From positions 59,041 through 123,040 of the forward strand of contig NZ_CABQJR010000002.1 of the NCBI RefSeq assembly GCF_902464545.1: 64,000 bases of DNA, written 5' to 3'. This document shows positions 1 through 8,774 of this stretch, piece after piece. The position numbers were made by a program, and so were the translations under genes. The DNA comes from an uncultured Senegalimassilia sp. (GTDB taxonomy: Bacteria; Actinomycetota; Coriobacteriia; Coriobacteriales; Eggerthellaceae). The notes beneath the pieces were generated by a model. The model was not told where the DNA came from, searched no databases, and was given only the letters and a program-made list of their open reading frames with translations. Position 1 is the stretch's first letter. Each line of letters begins with the position of its first letter.

Positions 1-1
1 G

Positions 2-130
2 TTTGAGGGGCGCTGGTGCTTGGAAGGCGCAGACGCTGCTTTTAGCTGCGATTTCAGCGGCGTTGACGCAGCCTTGGATGCGTACAGGCGTCTGTCCCTG
101 GATTACCTGAACAAAGCCCTCGTGCGTTAA
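2..130 (+). CDS. C-terminal end of a truncated upstream gene, possibly polysaccharide pyruvyl transferase
   Basis: An open frame enters from the left edge and stops with TAA at 128-130, giving 42 residues ending in SLDYLNKALVR. The ending, a DFSGVDAALDAYRRLS-type segment followed by a short amphipathic helix, resembles the C-terminus of polysaccharide pyruvyl transferases, which often sit beside FrhB-like and flippase genes such as those that follow. The fragment is too short for certainty. It lies on the same strand 29 bases before the ATP-grasp gene, so it is probably part of the same polysaccharide operon. Confidence 0.4.
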   Translation, partial: FEGRWCLEGADAAFSCDFSGVDAALDAYRRLSLDYLNKALVR

Positions 131-159
131 ACGAGCCGATGAACTGCTGAGGATTCACC

Positions 160-1323
160 ATGTCCCTTAAGACAACAGTAAAGAACGCAATCTACGACGT
201 CACCGATGATCTGCTCGTCGGCCATGCGCATAAGGTAGAGATAGCGAAGTTCCGAGACCCGAAAAGAACTGCGATTCTCGAGCAGGCCGATTTGACCGAT
301 GACCAGAAGCGCGCCATCGACGACTTCTATGTCGAGAACTACGGCAAGAAGATCCCCTATACCTGGCATCGCCACAACCTGGCGATCTCCGGCAACTTCG
401 ATGCGCGGTTCTTCCCGGAGCTGCTGTTCATCCCTGAGTTCGAGCGCTACATGAACCAGCCTTCCGAGTACGCGACGGTTTTCGAGGATAAGAACCTCCT
501 CTACCTCTTTGCCGATGAGGCCGATGTGAGGACCACAAGAAGCTTGCTCACGAGAACGGCAGGGATTTACCGCGATGCAAACATGAAAGAGCTTACCGAG
601 CGGGAGGCTCTTGATTTTGCGGGAAGCGTCGGAAAATGTTTCGCGAAGCCGACGGTCGGCACCTGCTCTGGGCAGGGCTGTGGTGCCTATGATTTCGACG
701 ACGGCGTCGACAGGGGCACAGGCCTGGAAATCAAGACGCTCCTTGGTGAACTTGGGGCCGATTTCTCCATTCAGGAGCCGATAACCTGCCATCGCTCCAT
801 CTCTGCGCTTCACCCAGAGAGCGTTAATACTTTGAGGGTCATGACATATCGATGGCGCGACGAGCTCAGGGTGCTCCCCATGCTCATGAGAATCGGATGT
901 GGGAAGAGCGCGGTCGACAACGCGCACGCTGGCGGCGTGTTCATCGGCGTAAGCGACCAAGGTTTACTTGCGCCCTCCGCCCTCACCGAGTTCAATGAGC
1001 GCTTCACCAAGCACCCGGACACCGGCGTCGTGTTCGACGGCTACCGGATATTCGGTGCCGAGAAGGTCATCGACGCTGCTAGGCGGATGCATGCGACTAT
1101 GCCCCAGGTGGGTATAGTTAGCTGGGACTTCACCGTTGACGAAGACGGTGAGCCCCTCGTCATTGAGGCAAACATCCGGGGGGGATCCATATGGCTACCT
1201 CAGATGGCGAATGGCGTGCCCGGGTTTGGCGACGCTACGGCCGACATCCTGCGTTGGCTGCGGTTCATGAATGCGAAGAAGCCGCATGAGCGATTGAATT
1301 ACAAGTATGGTTATCACGACTAG
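160..1323 (+). CDS. Sugar-transfer-associated ATP-grasp protein
   Basis: A 387-residue cytoplasmic protein of the ATP-grasp type found in surface-polysaccharide clusters (family ATPgrasp_ST). Visible signs are the nucleotide-loop region FAKPTVGTCSGQGCGAY near residues 160-180, a VNTLRVMTYRW strand, and the metal-binding end WDFTVDEDGEPLVIEANIRGG near residues 325-345, where the Glu and Asn are the usual magnesium ligands. Family members join a carboxylate to an amine or hydroxyl using ATP; the substrate here is unknown. The start has a weak GAGG ribosome site. The next glycosyltransferase begins 15 bases downstream, consistent with one operon that decorates a capsule or exopolysaccharide repeat unit. 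Confidence 0.85.
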   Translation: MSLKTTVKNAIYDVTDDLLVGHAHKVEIAKFRDPKRTAILEQADLTDDQKRAIDDFYVENYGKKIPYTWHRHNLAISGNFDARFFPELLFIPEFERYMNQPSEYATVFEDKNLLYLFADEADVRTTRSLLTRTAGIYRDANMKELTEREALDFAGSVGKCFAKPTVGTCSGQGCGAYDFDDGVDRGTGLEIKTLLGELGADFSIQEPITCHRSISALHPESVNTLRVMTYRWRDELRVLPMLMRIGCGKSAVDNAHAGGVFIGVSDQGLLAPSALTEFNERFTKHPDTGVVFDGYRIFGAEKVIDAARRMHATMPQVGIVSWDFTVDEDGEPLVIEANIRGGSIWLPQMANGVPGFGDATADILRWLRFMNAKKPHERLNYKYGYHD

Positions 1324-1338
1324 AGGCAACGGCTATTC

Positions 1339-2328
1339 ATGCAGAATAAGGTTTCAATAATCATCCCTGCCTTCAACGTCGAGGCGTACGTTGAGCGCGG
1401 CATCGAGTCGGCGTTGGGGCAGACGTATGAAAACGTCGAGCTCGTTATAGTCGACGACGGCTCGAGCGACGGGACGTGGGGCGTCATCGAGCGCTACGCG
1501 TCCGACAATAGGGTTAAATGCGCCCGCCAGGCCAATTCCGGCGTGTCGAAAGCCCGGAACCACGCCCTCAGCATGGCGACGGGCGACTACGCCGTGTTCC
1601 TCGATTCCGACGATTGGCTTGAGCTCGACACTTGCGATCAGCTTGTCCGTATGCAGCGGAAACACCCCAACATGCTCGTAGCCGCAGACGCCTATTTCGT
1701 CACTATGGATGGGGGCCGCGAGGGCAGGAAAGCGCAGGGTACGAACCTTGCGGCAAGGACGTTTACCCCAGATGAGGCGATTTGCGAGTTTGGGGTGTTC
1801 AATTCCGTGCACATCGGCAGCTCGTGTTACAAGCTGTTCTCCATGGACATCATCGAAAAGAACCATATAAGGTTTGACGAGTGTATCTCGCACACCGAGG
1901 ACGGCCTTTTCGTCTTCGACTACCTCAAGTGCTGCGCGGGACTTTATTACGAGCCGATTCCCCTTTGGAACATCCTTGAGCGGCCGGGCAGCGCCACTAC
2001 GAGCGGGTATACCCACAAGATGTTGAGCTCGCTCGACGCGATTGGCCAGATGATCTCCAGACCGGGGAATTCTCCCGATGCGATCGCGCACCTCGAGGCC
2101 TTCCGCGCTCACGAGGCTCTGAGGGTCTTGGGGCTTGGCATAGACTCGGGCGATATGACGGAGGACGACCGCAGGGCCCTGCTCGATGCCCTTGCGGATG
2201 GTAAGGTCGACCGTGCTAGGCTGAGCGGCGTCGACAAGGTGAGGCTGGCGCTTTATCCCAATGCGCCGGCGTTCCTCTCCCGCGTCTTCAACGGCTTTGT
2301 CGCGCACGCGAAGAAGGGCGGGAACTGA
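1339..2328 (+). CDS. Family 2 glycosyltransferase
   Basis: A 329-residue GT-A fold transferase. The N-terminus reads SIIIPAFNVEAYVERGIESA followed by VIVDDGSSDGT, the standard nucleotide-sugar-binding start of family 2. NSGVSKARNHAL and the metal motif FLDSDDW follow near residues 85-98. The second half (GLFVFDYLKCC) matches the acceptor side of capsule-type GT2 enzymes. It has no membrane segment, so it probably adds one sugar to a lipid-linked repeat unit on the inner face of the membrane. Its stop codon overlaps the next gene's start by one base (TGATG), so the two are probably translationally coupled. Donor and acceptor sugars cannot be read from sequence. Confidence 0.9.
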   Translation: MQNKVSIIIPAFNVEAYVERGIESALGQTYENVELVIVDDGSSDGTWGVIERYASDNRVKCARQANSGVSKARNHALSMATGDYAVFLDSDDWLELDTCDQLVRMQRKHPNMLVAADAYFVTMDGGREGRKAQGTNLAARTFTPDEAICEFGVFNSVHIGSSCYKLFSMDIIEKNHIRFDECISHTEDGLFVFDYLKCCAGLYYEPIPLWNILERPGSATTSGYTHKMLSSLDAIGQMISRPGNSPDAIAHLEAFRAHEALRVLGLGIDSGDMTEDDRRALLDALADGKVDRARLSGVDKVRLALYPNAPAFLSRVFNGFVAHAKKGGN

Positions 2329-3506
2329 TGGGGAGCGTGCCCAAGATAATCGACCTGGCCGAAAAGTGCTGCGGCTGCGGGGCGTGCGCCGCTTCGTGCC
2401 GCACGGGCTGCCTTGCCATGGAGCCGGACGCCGAGGGCTTCCTCAGGCCGCGCCTTAACGGGGCGAGATGCGTTAGGTGCGGGCGCTGCGATTTCGTCTG
2501 CCCTGCGCTCCATCCCAAGGATGCCGTGGTGCCCGTCGAGACGGTCTGGGCGAAATCGCGCTCGGGCGAAATACTCGACGCCTCGTCTTCTGGCGGCCTG
2601 TTCGGCATGCTCGGGCGCGCCGTCGTCGACTCTGGCGGGCTCGTCGTGGGCGCCGCGTTTGTCGACGGCTGCAAGAGGGTCGAGCACACAATCGCGGAAG
2701 ACTACGAAGCCCTGCTGGTGCTTCAACGCTCGAAATACGTCCAGAGCTCGGTCGGCTCCGATGTGTACTCTCAGGTTGGAAAGGCGCTTAGGGACGGACG
2801 CAAGGTTCTTTTCGTCGGAACGGCGTGCCAAGTCGCGGGCATGAGGAACTACCTGGGCAGGCTTGCCGACTCTGATTTGTTCCTTTCCGTCGACGTGATT
2901 TGTCACGGCGTCCCCTCGCCGCTCTTATGGGAGAGGTGGGTCAAGCATGTCGCCTTGTTAGAGGGCGCTGAAATTGACGAAGTCAATTTCCGGAGTAAGA
3001 CGACCGGATGGTCGTCTTACTCCGTCCTATACTACGTAAGGACGGAGAAAGACGCTTCGCGCGTGCGCGGCGGGCGTTACGGGGACGACTGGTACATGAG
3101 GGCGTTCCTCGACAACGTGTCGCTCAGGCCGTCGTGCTTTGGCTGCGCGGCAAAGCGTTCCTGCGGCTCCGACGTGACGCTTGGCGACTTCTGGGGCTTC
3201 GCTGATCTCCATTCCGAGATCGATTCCACCAAGGGCGTGTCTGCCGTCTTGTGCAACACCGAGAAGGGCGTGGCCGCCGTACATGCCGTGCTTGATGGGG
3301 CCGACCATGGCGTTGCGACATACGGTGAGGTGCTTGCTGGCAATCCCGCGCTCGAAGCGTCGGTTGAGCCGCACCCGCAGCGCCGCGCCTTCATGGCGGC
3401 CCTTGTCGACGGCTCCACCATAGAATCGATGATGCGCAGGTGGAGCTTCGAGGACACGTTTTGGTCGCGGGTGAAACGAAAGCTCAAGAGGGTGTTGAAG
3501 GGATAA
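2328..3506 (+). CDS. Coenzyme F420 hydrogenase/dehydrogenase beta-subunit-like Fe-S protein
   Basis: A 392-residue protein with two ferredoxin-type 4Fe-4S motifs at the N-terminus (CCGCGACAASC at residues 14-24 and CVRCGRCDFVCP near 48-59). The FrhB N- and C-terminal domains follow, with the characteristic SSGGLFGMLGRAVVDSGGLV and VGTACQVAGMRNYL segments and a further Cys group (CFGCAAKRSCGSDVTLGDFWG). Such proteins are common in exopolysaccharide clusters next to pyruvyl transferases and flippases. Their redox role there is not established and they need not use F420. The start codon overlaps the preceding stop by one base. Confidence 0.88.
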   Translation: MGSVPKIIDLAEKCCGCGACAASCRTGCLAMEPDAEGFLRPRLNGARCVRCGRCDFVCPALHPKDAVVPVETVWAKSRSGEILDASSSGGLFGMLGRAVVDSGGLVVGAAFVDGCKRVEHTIAEDYEALLVLQRSKYVQSSVGSDVYSQVGKALRDGRKVLFVGTACQVAGMRNYLGRLADSDLFLSVDVICHGVPSPLLWERWVKHVALLEGAEIDEVNFRSKTTGWSSYSVLYYVRTEKDASRVRGGRYGDDWYMRAFLDNVSLRPSCFGCAAKRSCGSDVTLGDFWGFADLHSEIDSTKGVSAVLCNTEKGVAAVHAVLDGADHGVATYGEVLAGNPALEASVEPHPQRRAFMAALVDGSTIESMMRRWSFEDTFWSRVKRKLKRVLKG

Positions 3507-3545
3507 AGCCCCTTTGACAGCCAGTATCGGATTTTGGACAGGTAG

Positions 3546-4961
3546 ATGGAAACAGACAGCAAGTACAAGAAACTCGTCAAGAATTCGGCGGTTTTTTTCA
3601 TAGGGAACCTCGGCAGCAAGGTCATCACCTTTCTGATTGTCCCGTTCTATACGTACTTCCTCACCACGGAGGAGTACGGCACCGCCGACCTCGTGACCAC
3701 GACGGTGAACCTTCTTGTGCCGTTCGCCATGATGGGCATGAACGAGGCGGTCTTGCGCTTCACCGTGTCCAAAGAGGTGGATACCAAAGCTATTGCGTCT
3801 AACTCCATGCTGGTCGTGCTCGTCGGATGGGCCGTGTGCTGGCTGCTTTCCCCGCTTTTTCACGCGTTCAGCGTTATCGGGGGCAATATCGTCTACTTCC
3901 TGCTGCTGCTCTGCCTGACGAGCTTCAACTATGTTTTCATGCAGCTTTTGAGGGGAATCGGCGAGTCAAAGGCCTTCGCCGCGAACGGCGTCGTCATCAC
4001 CTTCGCAACCGCGATCTCCAACGTGCTCGCCCTCGCCGTATTCCACCTTGGGGTTGGCGGGTACCTCGCCTCGATGGTTATAGCCCAGCTTGTGGGCGCA
4101 GTGCACATCGTGATTACTTGTCGGCTTTGGAGGCTGCTTTCTCCGAGGTACGTGAACAAACGTGCGCTGAAGGGGATGCTGACGTACTGTATCCCCTTGA
4201 TTCCGAACTCACTTATGTGGTGGATCATGTCCGCCTCGGACCGCTACGTGATCCTGTTCTTTATCGGTGCTGGCGCGAACGGCATCTACAACGTTGCCCA
4301 GAAGATTCCCTCGATCGTGAACATCGTGTACAACATCTTCATGCAGGCGTGGCAAATCTCGGCCATCGAGGAGCGTGACTCCGAGGACAACGCGAAGTTC
4401 CAGTCAACGGTCTTCCGCTGCATCTTCGTTGTGCTTGCCGTTGCCTCTTCTCTTATCGCTGCATCGGCATACCCCGTTTATACCTTCCTCATGAGCTCGG
4501 CATACGAGGGCTCGTGGCAGCCGGTGGCGATGCTCTCTCTGGCAAACCTCTTCTCCTGCATTGCGGCTTTCTTCGGCACGACCTACGTCGTGACGAAGGA
4601 GAGCAAGAAGGCGTTCTCGACAACGGCGATCGGCGCTGTCATCAACATCGCGCTTACTTTGGCGCTCGTCCCGCTCTTCGGAATCATGGGAGCCGCCGGG
4701 GCGACTGCCATCAGCTATGTGGTCATCGCCATCGTGAGGGCTCGTGATACGCGGAAGTTCGTGAAACTAGATTTCCACAAGGGGGAAATCGTTGCCAGCT
4801 TCGTACTCATCGGGGCGCAGGTCGTCCTATCGTTTCTTCCGTTTACGCCTGCTGTGCTGGCTATGGAGTTCGCTCTGTTTGCGGCGGTCCTCATCATACT
4901 GAGGAAAGGGTGTATCGACATCGTGCGCATGGGCGGCAAGGTGGTCAAGAATCGTAAATAG
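3546..4961 (+). CDS. Wzx-type polysaccharide flippase (MOP superfamily)
   Basis: A 471-residue integral membrane protein with about 12-14 hydrophobic segments. It begins with a short basic tail (KYKKLVKNSAVFFIGNLGSK) typical of oligosaccharide flippases, and contains the family-like NSLMWWIMSASDRYVILFF segment near residue 220. It would move the lipid-linked repeat unit made by the neighbouring transferases to the outer face of the membrane. It starts 40 bases after the Fe-S protein and is followed within 50 bases by a strong hairpin terminator, so it appears to be the last gene of this transcript. The sugar transferase and rml genes expected in the same locus appear only as fragments at 47-56 kb. 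Confidence 0.9.
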   Translation: METDSKYKKLVKNSAVFFIGNLGSKVITFLIVPFYTYFLTTEEYGTADLVTTTVNLLVPFAMMGMNEAVLRFTVSKEVDTKAIASNSMLVVLVGWAVCWLLSPLFHAFSVIGGNIVYFLLLLCLTSFNYVFMQLLRGIGESKAFAANGVVITFATAISNVLALAVFHLGVGGYLASMVIAQLVGAVHIVITCRLWRLLSPRYVNKRALKGMLTYCIPLIPNSLMWWIMSASDRYVILFFIGAGANGIYNVAQKIPSIVNIVYNIFMQAWQISAIEERDSEDNAKFQSTVFRCIFVVLAVASSLIAASAYPVYTFLMSSAYEGSWQPVAMLSLANLFSCIAAFFGTTYVVTKESKKAFSTTAIGAVINIALTLALVPLFGIMGAAGATAISYVVIAIVRARDTRKFVKLDFHKGEIVASFVLIGAQVVLSFLPFTPAVLAMEFALFAAVLIILRKGCIDIVRMGGKVVKNRK

Positions 4962-5006
4962 CGTACTTGGATAAATCTGACTTTTCGGTAAGTTACCTTT
5001 TGATTT

Positions 5007-5040
5007 CCCCGCAACTCAAACCGAGTTGCGGGGTTTCTTG
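5007..5040 (+). terminator. Rho-independent terminator after the flippase gene
   Basis: A perfect 11-base stem (CCCCGCAACTC at 5007-5017, GAGTTGCGGGG at 5023-5033) with a 5-base loop, followed by TTTCTT. It lies 46 bases past the flippase stop, so it closes the polysaccharide operon just before the mobile element begins. Confidence 0.85.
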
Positions 5041-5066
5041 GTCTTTGGGCGGATTATTCGCTGCTG

Positions 5067-5082
5067 GTTAACGGTCGTTAAC
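5067..5082. promoter_or_regulatory. 16-base perfect dyad with central GT; candidate operator or attachment core
   Basis: GTTAACG, GT, CGTTAAC form a perfect inverted repeat between the flippase terminator and the first element gene. Serine recombinase attachment sites are partly dyad-symmetric around a central dinucleotide, so this could be one half of an att site; a repressor operator is equally possible. No second copy was found by eye at the other side of the element. Confidence 0.3.
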
Positions 5083-5217
5083 TACCGGGGGCGACAATCG
5101 TCAAAAGGCCTTCTTTCATCGTGGCCGCCGCTCGCCCTTAGGGCACGTCCAAAATACCTCGTTCTCCGCCTCTGGGCAGGAGCGCAATCCCGCGCTCCCT
5201 GACCCAGGGGAGGAAAC

Positions 5218-5676
5218 ATGCCCTCATCGCGAAACTGCCGCAGCAGCTACGACTGCATCGTCAAGATCAAGGGCGTCACCACGCGCCCGATACTGTTTAG
5301 CCAGCTCATGCGGAGCGACGGAGAGGGGGCGATGAACCCCGAGGAACTGTTCGCAGACGACCGCAGCCCCGCCTCCGAGCAGGAGCGCGTCCATGAGGAC
5401 GAATTGCACTCGCTCATGCGCAGCATACTGGACTGGGCGATATCGTTCCTGAGCGAGCCAAGCCAGGGCACCATCCGCGCCATCTACTTCGAAGGCAAGA
5501 CCGTCAAGCAGCACAGCGAGGAGGAGTACGTCACCGTCTACGCAATCTACAAGCGCTTGGCGCGCTCGTATCCCATCATCAGGGAGGTTGTCCTCGAGGA
5601 GCTGGAGGGGCTCGATGACGAAACGCGCGCCGAGCTCGAGGCTATGTTTGGGATTGGTGGCCGCGATGAGATGTGA
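5218..5676 (+). CDS. Sigma-70 region 4-like small regulator
   Basis: A 152-residue protein preceded by a good ribosome site (GGGGAGGAAAC). Residues about 80-130 (GTIRAIYFEGKTVKQHS, then VTVYAIYKRLARSYPIIREVV) look like the helix-turn-helix of sigma factor region 4, with an acidic segment before it. Tn916- and Tn1549-type elements often carry a short sigma-like regulator next to the integrase, and this is the first gene of the recombinase operon, which suggests control of excision. The next small gene overlaps its 3' end by 11 bases. The match is by pattern only. Confidence 0.5.
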   Translation: MPSSRNCRSSYDCIVKIKGVTTRPILFSQLMRSDGEGAMNPEELFADDRSPASEQERVHEDELHSLMRSILDWAISFLSEPSQGTIRAIYFEGKTVKQHSEEEYVTVYAIYKRLARSYPIIREVVLEELEGLDDETRAELEAMFGIGGRDEM

Positions 5677-5950
5677 GCAGGTGAAAACCGCACAGGGCAG
5701 GGTGCCTTCTTGCAGCGGCAACGAGCCGCTCGTTGCCAGCGGACGTAACGAACTCACGGCTGCCGGCGCGCCGCCGCGTGAGCTTTGGCAGGATGCTTCT
5801 GCCGTTGCCCGCGATGAGCCTTGCGTCCGATACGGCTCAATCGGCGTGCGCGTGTCCTACGCCGGCGAGTGCAGCATCGAGGAGGCCGTGTCGCGCTACC
5901 TGGCCGCGCGCGAGAACGTGCGCGACGTCATAGGCGACGGGCCGGCCTGA
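5666..5950 (+). CDS. Small conserved element protein with RVSYAGEC motif (copy 1)
   Basis: A 94-residue protein starting at an ATG inside the end of the sigma-like gene. Its C-terminal part, RVSYAGECSIEEAVSRYLAA, is nearly identical to a second small protein in the same element at 34663-34890 (RVSYAGECSLEEAVSQYLAA). The N-terminal halves differ. The strand-then-helix pattern recalls the small TnpW proteins of Tn1549-type elements, but that link is weak. The sharing of one motif by two small proteins next to the recombinase and partition operons suggests a common function in the element. No known domain was recognised with confidence. Confidence 0.6.
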   Translation: MRCEQVKTAQGRVPSCSGNEPLVASGRNELTAAGAPPRELWQDASAVARDEPCVRYGSIGVRVSYAGECSIEEAVSRYLAARENVRDVIGDGPA

Positions 5951-6162
5951 CGCGATTCGGCCGGCATAGGCAAACGTTCCATCAACCCTGAGATTTCCGC
6001 CTTCGCCGGCGCCAAGCTGCCGAAGGCGTGGTACGATTGCGCCAGACGCATACAAGGGCCCTCGGCGTCGGTTGTTTTCTTGGCGGGAAGCGCAGCGCAT
6101 CCCGAGGGCATCCTCAGAGCCTCCTGGCGCACGTACAAGCACGTGCAAAAGGAGGCCTTTTC

Positions 6163-7794
6163 ATGCCCAAAACCAAAACGCCGAAACCAGCGGCCAGGGT
6201 CTATCGCGCCGCCAGCTACGCCAGGCTCTCCGTCGACGACGAGAGCTACGGCACCAGCGGCTTGGTTCTCAACCAGCATGCCATGATCCGCGACTTCGCC
6301 GATGCGAACGGAGGCCTGAGCATCGTCGCCGAGTACTCCGACGACGGCTTCTCGGGCTCCACCTTCGAGAACCGCCCCGGATGGGGCAGCCTGCTCGCCG
6401 ACGTGGAGGCCGGCAAGGTCGACTGCATCGTGGTCAAGGACCTGAGCCGCCTCGGCCGCAACTATCTTGACGTGTCGCGCTACCTGGACCAGGTGTTCCC
6501 GGCGCTCGGCGTGCGTGTGGTGGCCATCACCGACGGCTACGACTCCGCAGCCGAGAAGACGCCGGCCGACGCGCTGATGCTGCCGGTGAAAAACCTCTTC
6601 AACGACATGTACTGCCGCGATGCCTCCGCCAAGACCAAGGCGTCGCTTTCCGCCAAGCGCCGCCGCGGCGAGTTCGTTGGCGCCTTCGCTCCCTACGGCT
6701 ACGCCAAGGGCACCGGCCCCGACCGCGGAAAGCTCGTGGTGGACCCGGAGCCCGCCGGCGTGGTGCGCGGCATCTTCGACGCGCGCATCGGCGGCATGAG
6801 CGCCGCCGGCATAGCCGCCATGCTCAACGAGGGCCTCGTGCCGAGCCCCTATGAGTATTTCGCGGCGAAGGGCGCGGCGCGCAGCGCGAACTTCTGCAAG
6901 GGGGAGAGGACCGCCTGGGATGCGCGCACGGTGCTGCGCATCCTGTCGAACGAGGCCTATGCGGGCACGCTCGTGCAGGGCAAGACCTGCAAGCCCGATT
7001 TCCGGCGCAAGGCGGTGCTCCCCGTCGACGAGTCCGAGTGGGACCGTTCGCCCGGCGCGCACGAGGCGATAGTGGACCCGGCCACCTTCGGCCTGGTGCG
7101 CAAGCTGGCGCGGCGCGACATGCGCCTGTCGCCCGGCGCCAAGCGGTCGCTGCCGTTGTCGGGGTTCCTCTTCTGCGCGGATTGCGGCGCGACGATGGCA
7201 CGGCATGCGAGCCGCTGCTCCGGCGGCAAGCGCTTCTACTATTCCTGCGAGACCCATAGGAAGAACCGCGCCGAGTGCGGCATGCACAAGGTGTGGGAGG
7301 ACGAGCTCTTGGCGGCGGTGATGCGGGCAGTGCACGGGCACGCCCTCGCGGCGGTCGACGGCGACGGCGCCGTGAGGGGCGCCGAGGCGTACCGCCACGA
7401 CAGGCGCGCCGAGCTCGTCTGCCGCCTGGAGTCGGTGGAGGGGCGCATCGAGCACAACGGCGACCTACGGCTGCGCATGTACTCCGATTACGCGGCGGGC
7501 GTCATCGACAAGGCCCAGTACGCCGAGCTCGCCCGGGCCGTCGACGCCAGGCTGCAGGATTTGAAGGGCGAGAAGGCCGGCATCGAGCGGGAATCGGCCC
7601 AGCTAGACGACGTACGCGCGGAGACCTGGGAGCAAACCTTGGCGCGCTACCGCGACGCCGAGGGCCTCGAGCGCGTGATGGTCGTCGAGCTCATCGACAG
7701 GGTGCTCGTCGGCGAGGGCGGCGACATCGAGGTGGTCTTCCGGTTCGGCGACCCCGTCGCCGCATATGCCTCGAAGCAAGAGGGGGTGGCGTGA
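6163..7794 (+). CDS. Large serine recombinase A (catalytic residues present)
   Basis: A 543-residue integrase/transposase of the large serine recombinase family. The start is set by AAAAGGAGG at 6147-6155. The resolvase domain has the nucleophile motif YARLS (Ser23) and KDLSRLGRN. The recombinase domain follows (GEFVGAFAPYGYAKG onward), then a zinc ribbon (FCADCGATM with CETHRKNRAECG) and a coiled-coil C-terminal part. It would cut and religate attachment sites for excision and integration. It is the first of four consecutive related genes whose ends overlap by one to eight bases, so they are surely one transcript. It resembles TndX/TnpX-type enzymes. Confidence 0.92.
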   Translation: MPKTKTPKPAARVYRAASYARLSVDDESYGTSGLVLNQHAMIRDFADANGGLSIVAEYSDDGFSGSTFENRPGWGSLLADVEAGKVDCIVVKDLSRLGRNYLDVSRYLDQVFPALGVRVVAITDGYDSAAEKTPADALMLPVKNLFNDMYCRDASAKTKASLSAKRRRGEFVGAFAPYGYAKGTGPDRGKLVVDPEPAGVVRGIFDARIGGMSAAGIAAMLNEGLVPSPYEYFAAKGAARSANFCKGERTAWDARTVLRILSNEAYAGTLVQGKTCKPDFRRKAVLPVDESEWDRSPGAHEAIVDPATFGLVRKLARRDMRLSPGAKRSLPLSGFLFCADCGATMARHASRCSGGKRFYYSCETHRKNRAECGMHKVWEDELLAAVMRAVHGHALAAVDGDGAVRGAEAYRHDRRAELVCRLESVEGRIEHNGDLRLRMYSDYAAGVIDKAQYAELARAVDARLQDLKGEKAGIERESAQLDDVRAETWEQTLARYRDAEGLERVMVVELIDRVLVGEGGDIEVVFRFGDPVAAYASKQEGVA

Positions 7795-8774
7795 TGGCGG
7801 GCTTCGACCTCTCCGACGTGCTGGCAGCGGCGCGCGGTGTCCCCGGGGCGCGCGATGACGGCAGATGGCGCTGCGTCGTGTACCTTTCCGCCTACGACTG
7901 GATGAGCGGCTGGCTTCGCGTCCCCGACATGGCGGCGCAGTCGGCGGCGTGCAAGGCGTGGCTCGCCGCCCACGATGATGCGCGCAAGGCGGAGACCGTC
8001 AGGAACCGCAACGCTGTGCGCAACGTGCGCGCCGCCTTCGACGAGCTCATGCGCGTCATTGAGAACCGCAGGGCCGACTGCGTGGTCGTGCCCGACATAG
8101 CGGTGTTCGCGCCGTGCTTCTCGGAGGCCCGCTTTTACGTCGAGGAGGTGCTGGTGCCCATGGGCTTCCGTTTCGCGGACTGCGCGCGCGGCTTCGACAC
8201 GCAGGGCGGCGACGTGCGGGCGTACTTCAAGGGGCTGCAGACAGAGATGTCCGATGCGCTGGCCCTGCATGCCGAGCACGACAGGCTCGCCTCCGGCGAG
8301 CTTATAAGGCGCAACGTCCCCTTCGGCTACGTCTTCGACGAGGACGCGCCCTGCGGCGTGCGCGTGGACGGCGAGGTGGCGGCCTTCGTCCCCAGAATCT
8401 TCGAGCTTGCCGCCCAGGGGCGTTGGTGGCGCAGCAAGCTGGAGGGCCAGGTGCGCGAGCTTGGGTGCCCCGGACCCAGGCAGAGGGCCAACGAGCTCTA
8501 CGGCCACAATCGGCACGCCATGGAAGGCTGGGATTACGCCGCCATCAGGAGCATGGTGACCAACCCCTTCTACACGGGGGACTTCGCCCCCGAGCGCCTT
8601 GCCAGCATCCGCATGCGCAAAAGCGGCATCCCGGTCGGGTCGTTCCCCGTCATCGAGGGACACCACCCGGCGCTGGTCGGCCGGGAGCTGTTCGAGGAGG
8701 CCAACGAGGGGCTTGCGCGCAACCGCTATGCCTGCCCGACCAAGGCCGAGGGAAGGAGGCCCTGCCGTGGCTAG
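7794..8774 (+). CDS. Serine recombinase paralogue B lacking catalytic residues
   Basis: A 326-residue relative of its neighbours whose start codon overlaps the previous stop (GTGATG). The nucleophile motif YxRxS is replaced by Y30-L-S-A-Y34, so both the Arg and the Ser are gone. The usual DLSRxGRN motif is DIAVFAPC. The recombinase domain is still recognisable (VPFGYVFDE, then NPFYTGDF and PVIEGHHPALV), but the protein stops before any zinc ribbon or coiled coil. It cannot cleave DNA by the known mechanism. Preservation of the frame and tight coupling to active paralogues suggest a structural or regulatory partner, for example a directionality factor or heteromer subunit, rather than simple decay. 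Confidence 0.8.
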   Translation: MAGFDLSDVLAAARGVPGARDDGRWRCVVYLSAYDWMSGWLRVPDMAAQSAACKAWLAAHDDARKAETVRNRNAVRNVRAAFDELMRVIENRRADCVVVPDIAVFAPCFSEARFYVEEVLVPMGFRFADCARGFDTQGGDVRAYFKGLQTEMSDALALHAEHDRLASGELIRRNVPFGYVFDEDAPCGVRVDGEVAAFVPRIFELAAQGRWWRSKLEGQVRELGCPGPRQRANELYGHNRHAMEGWDYAAIRSMVTNPFYTGDFAPERLASIRMRKSGIPVGSFPVIEGHHPALVGRELFEEANEGLARNRYACPTKAEGRRPCRG

